Origin: an uncultured Clostridium sp.
Lineage (GTDB): Bacteria > Bacillota > Clostridia > TANB77 > CAG-508
Reading direction: 5' to 3'
Assembly: GCA_900552555.1 (NCBI GenBank)
Contig: URZW01000005.1
Span: forward strand, 1-64,000
DNA length: 64,000 nucleotides
Shown here piece by piece: positions 46,719-55,337 of the stretch. The notes under the pieces are model-generated. The model saw nothing but the letters and a program-made list of their open reading frames with translations, ran no database searches and was not told where the DNA came from. Numbering within the stretch: the first letter of the stretch is position 1; every line of letters starts with the position of its first letter. The translations under genes were made by a program, and so were the position numbers.

Positions 46719-49073
46719 TTGCCTAGAAAAAAGAAAGAAAAAATAGAAGGAATATCAGACAAACTTGAATATTTAGGATTAGATTTAGACAAAATACCAC
46801 AAAATTTGAAAAAATTCGAACCACTAGAATATAGAGTTACAAGAACTTATGATGAAAAGCAATACAGACAATATAGATATATAGATATAAAAGACATACA
46901 AATATTGCTATCACCAACAAACAGGTTAACAGATTTAAATGAAAAATATAAAAAAGCACGCCCTTTGTATGAATATTTGGATAATAAAAATGAAGAAAAT
47001 ATAATAAAACATACAAAATTCTTAGAAATGCTAAGAAATATGGACATTGATGAAATAGAAAAAGTTGAAAAAGAACAATCAAAATTAGGCAAAGAAATAC
47101 CATTTAAGGTGAAATTTCATGGAAACTATTTATGGCAAATATATTATTCTGAAAACACAAATAGATATTTTATGATAGTTCCAACAGAAGATACTGATTA
47201 TTCTACATTTTTCTATTTATTAAAAAGACAAATTGAAAATAAAAGAGTAGGAAAAATATTTGTACCAATAAGTAATATAAAATATTCAAATCAATATCTG
47301 AAAAAATCAGAATTTGAGGATATCGAAAATTATTTATGGTTGTTTACAAAAGACTGGCCATTAATATATGAGGTATACAACAAAAAAGACGAGTTATCAA
47401 TTCAAATTATTGGTGAAACAAATGTATATGAAAAAATAAAAACAACATATAAAATTCAACTAAATAGTGAAACAGAAGCTAGTGAATTTTATAAATTATT
47501 GAAAGCATTATTTATTTTACAGACAGAGATTCCAAAGTATTATAATTTTGAAACAAATATAGATAGCAATGGAAGATTGGAATTTTATTTAGACGGTCAA
47601 AAAATAGAATATAAACATATGGTAGAATTTATAAGAGAGCAATATAAGATTGGATTAAAGAAAAGAAAAGAATTAAAAAGTAAGATAAGGGCATATAATA
47701 AAAGAATAAAAAAATTGCAAGAATTAGCGGCATCACAGGAAATAGAGTATTTAGCAAAAGAAAAACAAATATCAACATTTTTAGAATGTAAAAAAACATT
47801 TTTTGGAAAAGTAAAATACTATTTTAAATATAGCAAAAAAAGTAATAAAAGCATAAAAAATCAAGATGTTGAAGAAGAAATTGTAGAAGCAGAAAATCAA
47901 TCAATAGAAGAGATTCAAACAATAGAACCACCTAAAAGAGAGAAAAAGAAAATTCCTATTAAAAAAATATATACATTAGAAGAATTAATAACAAGTTATA
48001 AAGAGTTGGAAGAACTAGAAAATGAAATGAAAAATCTTTTAATGGATATAAATGCTTTAAAATTAAAAACAAAGAATCTAGCAAAAAAAATAGAAAATGC
48101 ATCAAAATATATTGAGGAAATAGATAGTCACAAAAAAAGTATTTTTGAATTTTGGAAATATAGTAATAAAGATGAAATGGAAGTTTTGCCAGAGGGTGAG
48201 CAAGAAGAAGTAAATGTAATTAAAAAAATAGAGAAAACTTTCAATTATGAAGAAGATTTAGAAGAATTTGGAAAAAAACTAGATAGAATTCAAAGAAAAA
48301 ACCTTGATAGAGGGGACACTGATAGTGTTTATATTGCTACAACAAATTTGATTGATGTGTTGAATAAAATAAAGACTAATAATATATTACCAGAAGAAAT
48401 TGAAAAAGCATTGAAAGATTTGAGATTGGAAGAAAAAGAATTGAAGTCTTTGGATGATGAAGAATATGATATTTTTGGAAATATTATTGAAGATTCAACA
48501 AAGATTAAAAAAATTAATAATAAAAAACATAGAGAATTACCAAAAGATAAATTTAATATTTTGGAGATAACTAGAAGCACAAAACAAATTGGGTTTAAGT
48601 TAATTTTACAATCAGTTGTTCAAAACATTACAAAAGCATTAGGAAAAGGTGTTATACCAGAGTCTTTGCCTGTGTATAAAGCTATTAATGATAAATTGTT
48701 AAATAATAAAGAAATAAATGTGTTTAATATAAATCCTGAAAAAGAGATGCAAGAAGCGGTTGAAGGTTATGGAAATAATATTAATTTGTATAAGCTTCAT
48801 ATTAAAGAGGGGACAAAAGGTATTGGTTTTACAAATATTATTTTTTATGATAATCAGAATAAGACTTTACCTGTTGGTATGGATTTGTCAACTAAGATGA
48901 TTGTTGATACTTCGAAGTTACATTTGAAATTGCTTGATAAGAGGTCTTTTAATGTTGGTTGTTTTGATGATTCTGATGATGATTTTTCTGAGTTTTCTGT
49001 TAAAAATGTTACTGCTTTTGATTATGAAATGGTTAAGTTGGAGGACTTGGAGAAAAAAGATGTAGAAAAATAA
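46719..49073 (+). CDS. Large conserved protein of unknown function with coiled coils
   Basis: About 784 residues. Initiates at TTG (46719), GAGGAG lying 9 bases upstream. Sequence MPRKKKEKIEGISDKLEYL followed by LEYRVTRTYDEKQYRQYRYI looks like a conserved clostridial hypothetical. The centre (about 300-480) has long Lys/Glu-rich coiled coils, an FFGKVKYYFKYSKKS basic segment and further coiled coil to about 580; the C-terminal 200 residues are globular. No signal peptide or membrane helix. Codon usage shifts from A-rich toward T-rich endings in the last third. Function unknown; single gene before tRNA-Leu. Confidence 0.7.
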   Translation: MPRKKKEKIEGISDKLEYLGLDLDKIPQNLKKFEPLEYRVTRTYDEKQYRQYRYIDIKDIQILLSPTNRLTDLNEKYKKARPLYEYLDNKNEENIIKHTKFLEMLRNMDIDEIEKVEKEQSKLGKEIPFKVKFHGNYLWQIYYSENTNRYFMIVPTEDTDYSTFFYLLKRQIENKRVGKIFVPISNIKYSNQYLKKSEFEDIENYLWLFTKDWPLIYEVYNKKDELSIQIIGETNVYEKIKTTYKIQLNSETEASEFYKLLKALFILQTEIPKYYNFETNIDSNGRLEFYLDGQKIEYKHMVEFIREQYKIGLKKRKELKSKIRAYNKRIKKLQELAASQEIEYLAKEKQISTFLECKKTFFGKVKYYFKYSKKSNKSIKNQDVEEEIVEAENQSIEEIQTIEPPKREKKKIPIKKIYTLEELITSYKELEELENEMKNLLMDINALKLKTKNLAKKIENASKYIEEIDSHKKSIFEFWKYSNKDEMEVLPEGEQEEVNVIKKIEKTFNYEEDLEEFGKKLDRIQRKNLDRGDTDSVYIATTNLIDVLNKIKTNNILPEEIEKALKDLRLEEKELKSLDDEEYDIFGNIIEDSTKIKKINNKKHRELPKDKFNILEITRSTKQIGFKLILQSVVQNITKALGKGVIPESLPVYKAINDKLLNNKEINVFNINPEKEMQEAVEGYGNNINLYKLHIKEGTKGIGFTNIIFYDNQNKTLPVGMDLSTKMIVDTSKLHLKLLDKRSFNVGCFDDSDDDFSEFSVKNVTAFDYEMVKLEDLEKKDVEK

Positions 49074-49082
49074 AAAATATTA

Positions 49083-49118
49083 AATAGCTTAATACTTGAT
49101 GACAAGTGTTAAGCTATT
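49083..49118. terminator. Bidirectional terminator
   Basis: AATAGCTTAATACTTG/CAAGTGTTAAGCTATT, 16 bp with one G-T pair and ATGA loop. It ends the 784-residue gene rightward and the tRNA leftward (T-rich on both strands). Confidence 0.8.
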
Positions 49119-49122
49119 ATTT

Positions 49123-49205
49123 TGGTACCGATGGTGGGACTCGAACCCACATGGTTTCCCGCACGATTTTGAGTCGTGTGCGTCTACCAATTCCGCCACA
49201 TCGGC
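49123..49205 (-). tRNA. tRNA-Leu (anticodon CAA)
   Basis: On the minus strand GCCGATG... pairs with ...CATCGGT-A-CCA; D-arm GGCGGAATTGGTAGACGC (class II leucine pattern), anticodon stem CACGA/TCGTG with loop CTCAAAA giving CAA, a long variable arm GCGGGAAACCATGT region and GGGTTCGAGTCCC T-arm. The 3' CCA is encoded. Reads TTG codons. It is followed leftward by the terminator at 49083-49118. Confidence 0.97.
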
Positions 49206-49272
49206 ATATATTTAATACTTTCATATATTACCATATTTAAATAAAAAAGTCCAGTAAAATTTATAAAAAAAT

Positions 49273-49301
49273 TTGATTTTTTTTACAAATTATGGTATAA
49301 T
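49273..49301 (+). promoter_or_regulatory. Sigma-A promoter of the secreted-protein gene
   Basis: TTGATT (49273-49278), 17 bases, TATAAT (49296-49301). Confidence 0.65.
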
Positions 49302-49324
49302 ATTATGTGAATAAAATAAAATAA

Positions 49325-49342
49325 GAGCTTATATATAAGCTC
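49325..49342. promoter_or_regulatory. Perfect palindrome in the leader of the secreted protein gene
   Basis: GAGCTTATATATAAGCTC, 18 bases, self-complementary, about 20 bases after the predicted transcription start. Could be an operator or a 5' stabilising hairpin. Confidence 0.5.
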
Positions 49343-49396
49343 AAACAAAAAGAATTTGGAACATTGAAAACAGCAAAAGTACAGGAGGAAAAAAGT

Positions 49397-50941
49397 ATGA
49401 AAGCAAACAAAAAAATTTTAGCAACATTATTGGCGGTAGCAATGTTATTTTCTATGGTACCTGCAAAAGCATTCGCAAATACAGTAGGCAACATGGAGAT
49501 AAATGTTGATTCAACTGGCCGGGCCGTTCTAACGGTAGATAAGGACTGGCAGTATCAGTTGGCAAAAGCAACACTTGCTAAGGAAGCAATATTGACATCT
49601 GATCAAACAGCGTATGTACTATTATGTAGTGGGACATTAAAGATGTACTCATACAAGTATCAAAAAGACGAAAAAGAAGTAAAAACAGTAATGATTGATA
49701 CTGGAGTTATATCTATCAGTCAGGATGGCTATGAGAAAATGAATGGACATTACAACTGGTTGTCTGATCAGGAAGTCAGAAAAAAATTGGGAGTAGACAA
49801 TAGCAACAACGGCAATAATACAAACAATGGTAGTAACACCAACAATGGCAACAATACCAATACTACTAATAAAATTGGAGTTTACAAGTCAGATGATGGT
49901 AAAACAGTACTTTATAATGATGGCAAGAACATTCATGTTCTTAGTCAGGGGCAAGCTGTTGATGAAGTTTTGACATTAAAAAATGTAGTCTACATAAGAT
50001 ACACCAATGGTGTTATCAAATCATGGAAAATCACAGAAGGAACAACATCAATTGTATTGGTTGACGTAGCTTCCGGAACCAGAGGATTTGCAAAAGACTC
50101 CACAGGAAATGTTACAGGCTATTATGATGCTACAGGAAAAGCCCAAAGTTTTTCAACAACAACATCATCAACTGGAAACCAGTTATATGTAACTGTTAAC
50201 AACAAAGTCGCAACTGTTGTTGTATTTAATGGAAATTCCATTATTGCAACAAAAACAATAGGACAGAATTTAGAGTGGGCATATCTGGACAGTACAAACA
50301 CTTTGTATTGTAAAGATGAAAAAGGAGATTTGTATATCTGGAATTATGATATACAAAAAGATTCAACAAGCTTAGTGAAGATAGCTAACAATGTTGATAG
50401 TGCAGTGACATCCAATAATAATAATAAAATTATTATTATTGGATATAAACTAAAGGAAAGCTCAATATTGCAACCTGTTTGGTCAATGGATCAAGTAAAA
50501 GTTGCAATGGCAATGTCAAATACCTTAAACAATACAACCAGTAATACTACAAAAAAGCCGTATAATTTTGCGGATAAATTAGTAGTAAAAGGAGTAAGCA
50601 GCAAGACGGTATATGATTCTAATGGTGTTGCAGTGGAAAAAGCAACTTGGAAGCAAGGGACTTTATCTTACATGGGAATGGATTTTTGTAATATAAAAAT
50701 TTATGAATTTTCGGATAAAGGTGATTTGATACGGGTTGAAAAGGTTGTACATGTTGCCAAGATCAAAAAAGGAAAAACAAAAAAGACGGTACAATTTAAG
50801 ACGTATGTTCTTAATAAGTCAACATTGCAGTCAAGAGTTTTAAAAGGAACATTTAAATCATTTGTATATGATAAAAATGGTTTCGTCACACATGTAAAAT
50901 TAAAATATAATGGGAAAATTAGAAAAATAAAAGTTTCCTAA
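49397..50941 (+). CDS. Secreted protein of unknown function
   Basis: 514 residues with a clear signal peptide (MKANKKILATLLAVAMLFSM, cleavage near AKAFA). A Asn/Thr/Gly-rich linker (about 135-158) separates an N-terminal domain from a beta-propeller-like central region with repeated strands (GVYKSDDGKTVLYNDGKNI, LEWAYLDSTNTLYCKDEKG). The C-terminal 130 residues are basic (KIKKGKTKKT), perhaps cell-wall binding. Codon use includes CGG, GGC, TCC and GTC, unlike neighbouring genes, hinting at transfer. Start at 49397 after CAGGAGG. Asn4 and Ile4 codon runs form an internal palindrome at 50411-50443. Own promoter and terminator. Confidence 0.7.
   Translation: MKANKKILATLLAVAMLFSMVPAKAFANTVGNMEINVDSTGRAVLTVDKDWQYQLAKATLAKEAILTSDQTAYVLLCSGTLKMYSYKYQKDEKEVKTVMIDTGVISISQDGYEKMNGHYNWLSDQEVRKKLGVDNSNNGNNTNNGSNTNNGNNTNTTNKIGVYKSDDGKTVLYNDGKNIHVLSQGQAVDEVLTLKNVVYIRYTNGVIKSWKITEGTTSIVLVDVASGTRGFAKDSTGNVTGYYDATGKAQSFSTTTSSTGNQLYVTVNNKVATVVVFNGNSIIATKTIGQNLEWAYLDSTNTLYCKDEKGDLYIWNYDIQKDSTSLVKIANNVDSAVTSNNNNKIIIIGYKLKESSILQPVWSMDQVKVAMAMSNTLNNTTSNTTKKPYNFADKLVVKGVSSKTVYDSNGVAVEKATWKQGTLSYMGMDFCNIKIYEFSDKGDLIRVEKVVHVAKIKKGKTKKTVQFKTYVLNKSTLQSRVLKGTFKSFVYDKNGFVTHVKLKYNGKIRKIKVS
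50411..50443. repeat. Palindrome inside the secreted-protein gene
   Basis: TCCAATAATAATAAT-AAA-ATTATTATTATTGGA, 15-bp perfect arms, coding for Ser-Asn4-Lys-Ile4-Gly. A strong hairpin in mid-message, possibly a by-product of the trinucleotide runs. Confidence 0.7.
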
Positions 50942-50990
50942 AATAATGTTCTAAATTCTTTCACATGAAGGAGATCTGATTGGTCTCCTA

Positions 50991-51021
50991 AAAAACCAGC
51001 TCGAGAGGGCTGGTTTTTTTG
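50991..51021 (+). terminator. Terminator of the secreted-protein gene
   Basis: AAAAAACCAGC/GCTGGTTTTTT with an 8-base loop and a long T run, preceded by a second hairpin AGGAGA/TCTCCT at 50968-50988. Confidence 0.9.
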
Positions 51022-51120
51022 TCGAAATTTGACGAACGATTTTTCTTGACATTTAACATAAAAACATGCTAATATATAATTATTCAATTATTAAAAAATT
51101 CATTAAAAAGAATATAGGAG

Positions 51121-51879
51121 GTGAAAACTAACATACTAAAGAAATTAATTCAAAAAATTATCAACATAAAAAATCAAAAACAATTAATAAATTCATTAAA
51201 ATCAGGAGATTTAGTCTGGGCAAAAATGCCACTTTCAAAATCAAAACTAAAAACAATAGAAGAAACACATCAAATACGACCATATCTTGTAATAAAAAAA
51301 GGAAAATTTTCAATTTTTGCATTTCAATCATCCTCAACGAATCATAAAGCGTTAAATAACTATCAAGAATATTTTATTAATCGATTAAATTATAATCAAA
51401 AAAGAAACAGTTTTATAAATCTTACAAAAGTCTATAAAATTCCATTTATAAATTTAAAAGAAAAATATATTACATTAAAAAATCAGGACATAAAAAATAT
51501 TCAAAAAAGAATTAAAATTCAAATAAATCGAAAATATCCAATAGATATCAATTATCAGTTTTCAGTAGATATACAAATTGTAGAAGGAGATTTAATTATT
51601 GTAAATAACAAATTATATTATGTATATGCAGATGATAATGTTTATTTGTATTGCATAGTAGTATATAAAAAATATATACAAAATGGAGAAAGTTATACTA
51701 ATATTTGTATAAATAAAAAAACATATTATACAAATTTTGAAGAAAAAATGGTGTTTAATAGAAATATTAAAATGGAAATTAGTAATATTGCAAGTATAGA
51801 TGAAAAAGAATTTATATTAAATAAAAAGAAAGAAATAAAATATAAGTTAAAGAGGAAAAGAAGGCTTGAAAAAAAATAA
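51121..51879 (+). CDS. PemK/MazF-fold-like protein with basic C-terminal extension
   Basis: About 250 residues. The stretch SGDLVWAKMPLSKSKL followed by HQIRPYLVIKKGKFSIFAFQ resembles PemK/MazF-type ribonuclease folds, as seen in clostridial orphan proteins of this class; the rest, Lys/Asn/Ile-rich, is unrecognised, and the end is strongly basic (KYKLKRKRRLEKK). No antitoxin gene is adjacent. The start is uncertain: GTG at 51121 overlaps the AGGAGG site, and the next in-frame codon at normal spacing is ATA (51133). A TTGACA-TAATAT promoter lies at 51046-51075. Confidence 0.5.
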   Translation: MKTNILKKLIQKIINIKNQKQLINSLKSGDLVWAKMPLSKSKLKTIEETHQIRPYLVIKKGKFSIFAFQSSSTNHKALNNYQEYFINRLNYNQKRNSFINLTKVYKIPFINLKEKYITLKNQDIKNIQKRIKIQINRKYPIDINYQFSVDIQIVEGDLIIVNNKLYYVYADDNVYLYCIVVYKKYIQNGESYTNICINKKTYYTNFEEKMVFNRNIKMEISNIASIDEKEFILNKKKEIKYKLKRKRRLEKK

Positions 51880-51930
51880 AAAATAATGTATTATATTACC
51901 ATAGATTAGAGAACAATAAAAATAGTTATA

Positions 51931-52003
51931 TTTCCGTAAAAATAATGCTTGAAATACATTTAAAATATCATTCACAGGTAATTCAAGCATTATTCTTACA
52001 GAA
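51931..52003. repeat. Long stem-loop before the substrate-binding protein gene
   Basis: TTTCCGTAAAAATAATGC...TGAA pairs with TTCAAGCATTATTC...TTACAGAAA: about 23 bp with two imperfect pairs and a 28-base loop, 24 bases before the start codon. Confidence 0.7.
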
Positions 52004-52027
52004 ACATAATAAAAGGAATGGGATGAT

Positions 52028-53602
52028 ATGAAAACAAAATATTTTAAATATATATTTATTATATTTGCAATAGCAATAATGATATTTGCAATTATAAAAA
52101 TCAAAAAAGATGAGCAAAAAAAAGACGAAATAACAGCTGAAACAACTCAAGAAGAAACACCAGAAGTAACAGAATTAAAATTGGGAATAGCATCATTTGA
52201 TAGTATTAATCCAATATTAAGCAAAAATAAAAATGTACAAGATGTATCAAAAATAATATTTGAACCATTAATGACATTGACAAAAGATTACAAATTAGAA
52301 AATTGTTTAGCAAAAGAATGGGCAAAGCAAAATGAAACTGTATATTTAATCAAATTAAGAGATGATAAAAAGTGGTCAGATGGGCAAAAATTCACAGCAA
52401 ATGATGTGCGTTTTACAATTGATAGGTTAAAAGATTCAGACACAATTTATTCAGCCAATGTTCAACACATCACAACAGTTGAGGTTGTAGATGATTCAAC
52501 AATAAGAATTACATTAGACCAAGAAGTTCCATTTTTTGAATATAATTTGACATTTCCAATATTATCTAATAATTATTATAGTGATAAAGAATTCACCGCT
52601 GATATAGTACCTGTAGGAACAGGAATGTACAAAGTAAGTGATGTTCAAGATAATGCATTAATTTTAGTTAAAAATGAATATTATCCGGAAAGTGATAAAT
52701 TGAAATTAGGTAGAATTACAGTAACAACTTATGCAAGTGCTGGTGAATTATATAATGCATTTAAAACTGGAAGTGTAGATTTAATAGGTACCCAAAATAC
52801 TAATTTAAAGGAATATATAGGAACAATAGGATATCAGTCAAAAGAAATGAAGGGTAGAGAACATGATTTTATAGCATTTAATACACAAGGTGAAATATTA
52901 TCCCAATTGAATGTGAGAAAGGCAATTTGCTATTCAATAGATAAATCAAATATTGTTTCAAGTGTATATGGAGATAATTATTACACATCAAGTTTTCCAT
53001 TAGATTATGGAAATTGGCTATATCAAGAACAAGATTCAAGTGCAGGCTATAATTTGGAACAAGCAAAACAAATTTTAGTTGATGATGGATGGAATTATAA
53101 ATATAAATATTGGCAGAAAGTAGTAAATTATAGAACACAAAGAATCTCATTGAATTTTGTTGTGAAATCAACAGATGCAAATAAAGTTGCTGTTGTACAA
53201 AATATTAAGACACAATTAGAAAATCAAGGTTTTAGAATTAATTTGATAAAAGCAAATGAAAGTCAATATCAGAGTTATTTAACAAATAAAAATTATGATA
53301 TGATATTATGCAGTATGAATTTGTCTGTAAGTCCAGATTTATCTACATTTTTTGGAAGTAATAATTTGGCAAACTATTCAAATGAAGAAGTTACAAATAT
53401 TATGAATGAGGTTAAAAATTTAAGTGATGATGAAAAATTGAAACAAGACTACAAAAGACTAGGTGAAATTTATAAAAGTGAAATGCCATATTTAAGTTTA
53501 TATAATAATAAATATACAGTTGCGTACAGTACAGGGGTGGCTGGAACAATAGAACCCAACTGGTTTTATCAATTCTATAATATTAAAGATTGGCATAAAT
53601 AA
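52028..53602 (+). CDS. Oligopeptide-type ABC transporter substrate-binding protein (family 5)
   Basis: 524 residues. An N-terminal hydrophobic helix (about 6-22) without a lipobox cysteine suggests a membrane-anchored protein, followed by an acidic/Thr-rich linker. The binding domain shows SBP family 5 landmarks: FEPLMTLTKDYKLENCLAKEW, KLRDDKKWSDGQKFTANDVRFT, VGTGMYKV and LNVRKAICYSIDKSNI. No permease or ATPase genes accompany it, so it either serves a distant transporter or acts as a sensor/chaperone. GGGATG-type site precedes the ATG; a long stem-loop is immediately upstream. Confidence 0.85.
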   Translation: MKTKYFKYIFIIFAIAIMIFAIIKIKKDEQKKDEITAETTQEETPEVTELKLGIASFDSINPILSKNKNVQDVSKIIFEPLMTLTKDYKLENCLAKEWAKQNETVYLIKLRDDKKWSDGQKFTANDVRFTIDRLKDSDTIYSANVQHITTVEVVDDSTIRITLDQEVPFFEYNLTFPILSNNYYSDKEFTADIVPVGTGMYKVSDVQDNALILVKNEYYPESDKLKLGRITVTTYASAGELYNAFKTGSVDLIGTQNTNLKEYIGTIGYQSKEMKGREHDFIAFNTQGEILSQLNVRKAICYSIDKSNIVSSVYGDNYYTSSFPLDYGNWLYQEQDSSAGYNLEQAKQILVDDGWNYKYKYWQKVVNYRTQRISLNFVVKSTDANKVAVVQNIKTQLENQGFRINLIKANESQYQSYLTNKNYDMILCSMNLSVSPDLSTFFGSNNLANYSNEEVTNIMNEVKNLSDDEKLKQDYKRLGEIYKSEMPYLSLYNNKYTVAYSTGVAGTIEPNWFYQFYNIKDWHK

Positions 53603-53619
53603 AAAAATTTAAAAATGTA

Positions 53620-53649
53620 TTGACAAAAACAATTGTTTAGTGATATAAA
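53620..53649 (+). promoter_or_regulatory. recA promoter
   Basis: TTGACA (53620-53625), 18 bases, TATAAA (53644-53649). The palindrome AAACAATTGTTT lies in the spacer. Confidence 0.7.
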
Positions 53650-53657
53650 ATAGATAT

Positions 53658-53671
53658 CAAACAAAAGTTCA
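53658..53671 (+). promoter_or_regulatory. Probable LexA operator of recA
   Basis: CAAACAAAAGTTCA, near the Gram-positive LexA box CGAAC-N4-GTTCG (one mismatch in the left GAAC), just downstream of the -10 element. Confidence 0.45.
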
Positions 53672-53693
53672 ATAATTTAAGGAGGAAATAACA

Positions 53694-54755
53694 ATGGCAG
53701 AAAATACAGAAAAGAAAAAGGCTCTAGAAGCAGCAATGAGTCAAATAGAAAAACAATTTGGAAAAGGTTCAGTAATGAAACTAGGAGAATTTAAAGCAAT
53801 GGAAATAGAAGCAATTCCAACAGGAGCATTAAGTTTAGACATGGCTTTAGGTATAGGAGGAGTTCCTAGAGGAAGAATTATAGAAGTATTTGGACCTGAA
53901 TCATCAGGTAAAACAACACTTGCATTACATGTTGTAGCAGAAGCACAAAAAATGGGAGGAGAAGCAGCATTTATAGATGCAGAACATGCTTTAGACCCAG
54001 TATATGCAAAAAAATTAGGTGTAGATATAGATAATTTAATAGTATCTCAACCAGATACAGGAGAACAAGCTCTTGAAATAACAGAAAGTTTAATAAGAAG
54101 TGGAGCATTAGATGTAATAGTTGTAGACTCCGTTGCTGCATTAGTTCCAAAGGCAGAAATTGATGGAGACATGGGAGATTCTCACATGGGACTTCAAGCA
54201 AGATTAATGTCACAAGCATTAAGAAAATTAGCAGGAGCAATAAACAAAACAAAAACAGTATTAATATTTATTAACCAATTAAGAGAAAAAATAGGAGTAA
54301 TGTTTGGAAACCCAGAAACAACAACAGGTGGAAGAGCATTAAAATTCTATGCATCAGTAAGACTTGATATAAGAAAAATAGAAAATATCAAACAAGATGG
54401 GGAAGTTAAAGGAAATAGGGTTAGAGTAAAGGTTATCAAAAATAAAGTTGCTCCACCATTTAGAGAGGCTGAATTTGATATTGTTTATGGTGAGGGAATT
54501 TCTAAAGCAGGAAATATTTTAGATATGGCTGTAAATATGGACATTATAGAAAAAAGTGGTTCATGGTTTAGTTATGATGGCAATAGAATTGGACAAGGTA
54601 GAGAGAATGTTAAAAAATACTTAAAGGAAAATCCTGAAATTTTAGCAGATGTTGAGCAAAAAGTTAGAGCAAACTTTGCTAAAGCATTTCAAGATAGCTT
54701 AGGCGAAGAATTACCAGAAGTAGATGAAGATGGTGAATTTGAAGATGAAGAGTAA
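53694..54755 (+). CDS. recA: Recombinase RecA
   Basis: Strand-exchange recombinase and SOS co-protease. 353 residues: Walker A GPESSGKTT (about 66-74), DAEHALDP, Walker B VIVVDSVAAL, loop 1 GDMGDSHMGLQARLMSQALR, NQLREKIGVMFGNPETTTGG (loop 2 region) and the acidic C-terminal tail. AAGGAGG precedes the start. A predicted LexA box overlies the transcription start. Followed by a coiled-coil gene and recX. Confidence 0.98.
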   Translation: MAENTEKKKALEAAMSQIEKQFGKGSVMKLGEFKAMEIEAIPTGALSLDMALGIGGVPRGRIIEVFGPESSGKTTLALHVVAEAQKMGGEAAFIDAEHALDPVYAKKLGVDIDNLIVSQPDTGEQALEITESLIRSGALDVIVVDSVAALVPKAEIDGDMGDSHMGLQARLMSQALRKLAGAINKTKTVLIFINQLREKIGVMFGNPETTTGGRALKFYASVRLDIRKIENIKQDGEVKGNRVRVKVIKNKVAPPFREAEFDIVYGEGISKAGNILDMAVNMDIIEKSGSWFSYDGNRIGQGRENVKKYLKENPEILADVEQKVRANFAKAFQDSLGEELPEVDEDGEFEDEE

Positions 54756-54813
54756 GATTTAAGTAGTGTATAAAAACTTAAATTTGAATTTATTATAGGA
54801 AGGAGGTATGCAT

Positions 54814-55314
54814 ATGAATAATAAAGAAATTTTGGAAATATTGGATCAAAGATTTGATAAAATAGACGAAAGATTTGAAAAAATAGATGAAAGATTTGAA
54901 AAAATAAATGAAAGATTCGAAAAAATGGATGAAAGATTCGAAAAAATGGATGAAAGAATGGACAAAGGATTTAAAGAAGTTAATGATAAAATCAAAGAAA
55001 CCAATGACAAAATGAATAAAGGCTTTAAAGAAATAAATAACAAAATGAATAAAGGCTTTAAAGAAACTAATGATAAAATGAATAAAGGCTTTAAAGAAAC
55101 TAATGACAAAATGGATAAAGGGTTCGAAGAAGTTAACAATAAATTAGACATAGTAGTAAATTCTAATATAGCTCAAATTCTTGTAGCTCAAACTAAAAAT
55201 ACAAAAGAACTTAATGAAAAAATAGACAAATACATAGAAAAAAATGAAACAGAGCATAAAAAATTTGACTATGAAATAGCAGATACAAGAATAAAACTTA
55301 AATTTGCTAGATAA
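54814..55314 (+). CDS. Repetitive coiled-coil protein between recA and recX
   Basis: 166 residues (start at 54814, AGGAGG 8-9 bases upstream; 54808 possible). Residues 10-50 are five heptads of the type RFEKIDE; residues 50-110 are hendecads of the type MNKGFKETNDK (11 residues), then a less regular helix to DTRIKLKFAR. A long parallel coiled coil that changes from heptad to hendecad periodicity is predicted; no membrane segment. The repeats are also exact at DNA level (21- and 33-base units), so length may vary. Function unknown; a similar protein class occurs with phage and motility genes, which is not evidence here. Confidence 0.65.
   Translation: MNNKEILEILDQRFDKIDERFEKIDERFEKINERFEKMDERFEKMDERMDKGFKEVNDKIKETNDKMNKGFKEINNKMNKGFKETNDKMNKGFKETNDKMDKGFEEVNNKLDIVVNSNIAQILVAQTKNTKELNEKIDKYIEKNETEHKKFDYEIADTRIKLKFAR
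54845..55140 (+). repeat. Tandem 21-bp then 33-bp repeats
   Basis: Five 21-base units (AGATT(T/C)GAAAAAAT type, 54849-54953) and four to five 33-base units (AATAAAGGCTTTAAAGAAA type, 54959-55137), both in frame. Confidence 0.75.
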
Positions 55315-55337
55315 AAATAAAAGATTGGAAGTAATAA

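Noticed and set aside
54845..55140. CRISPR-like array in the recA-recX interval
   Set aside because: These are coding tandem repeats of a coiled-coil protein, 21 and 33 bases, without unique spacers.
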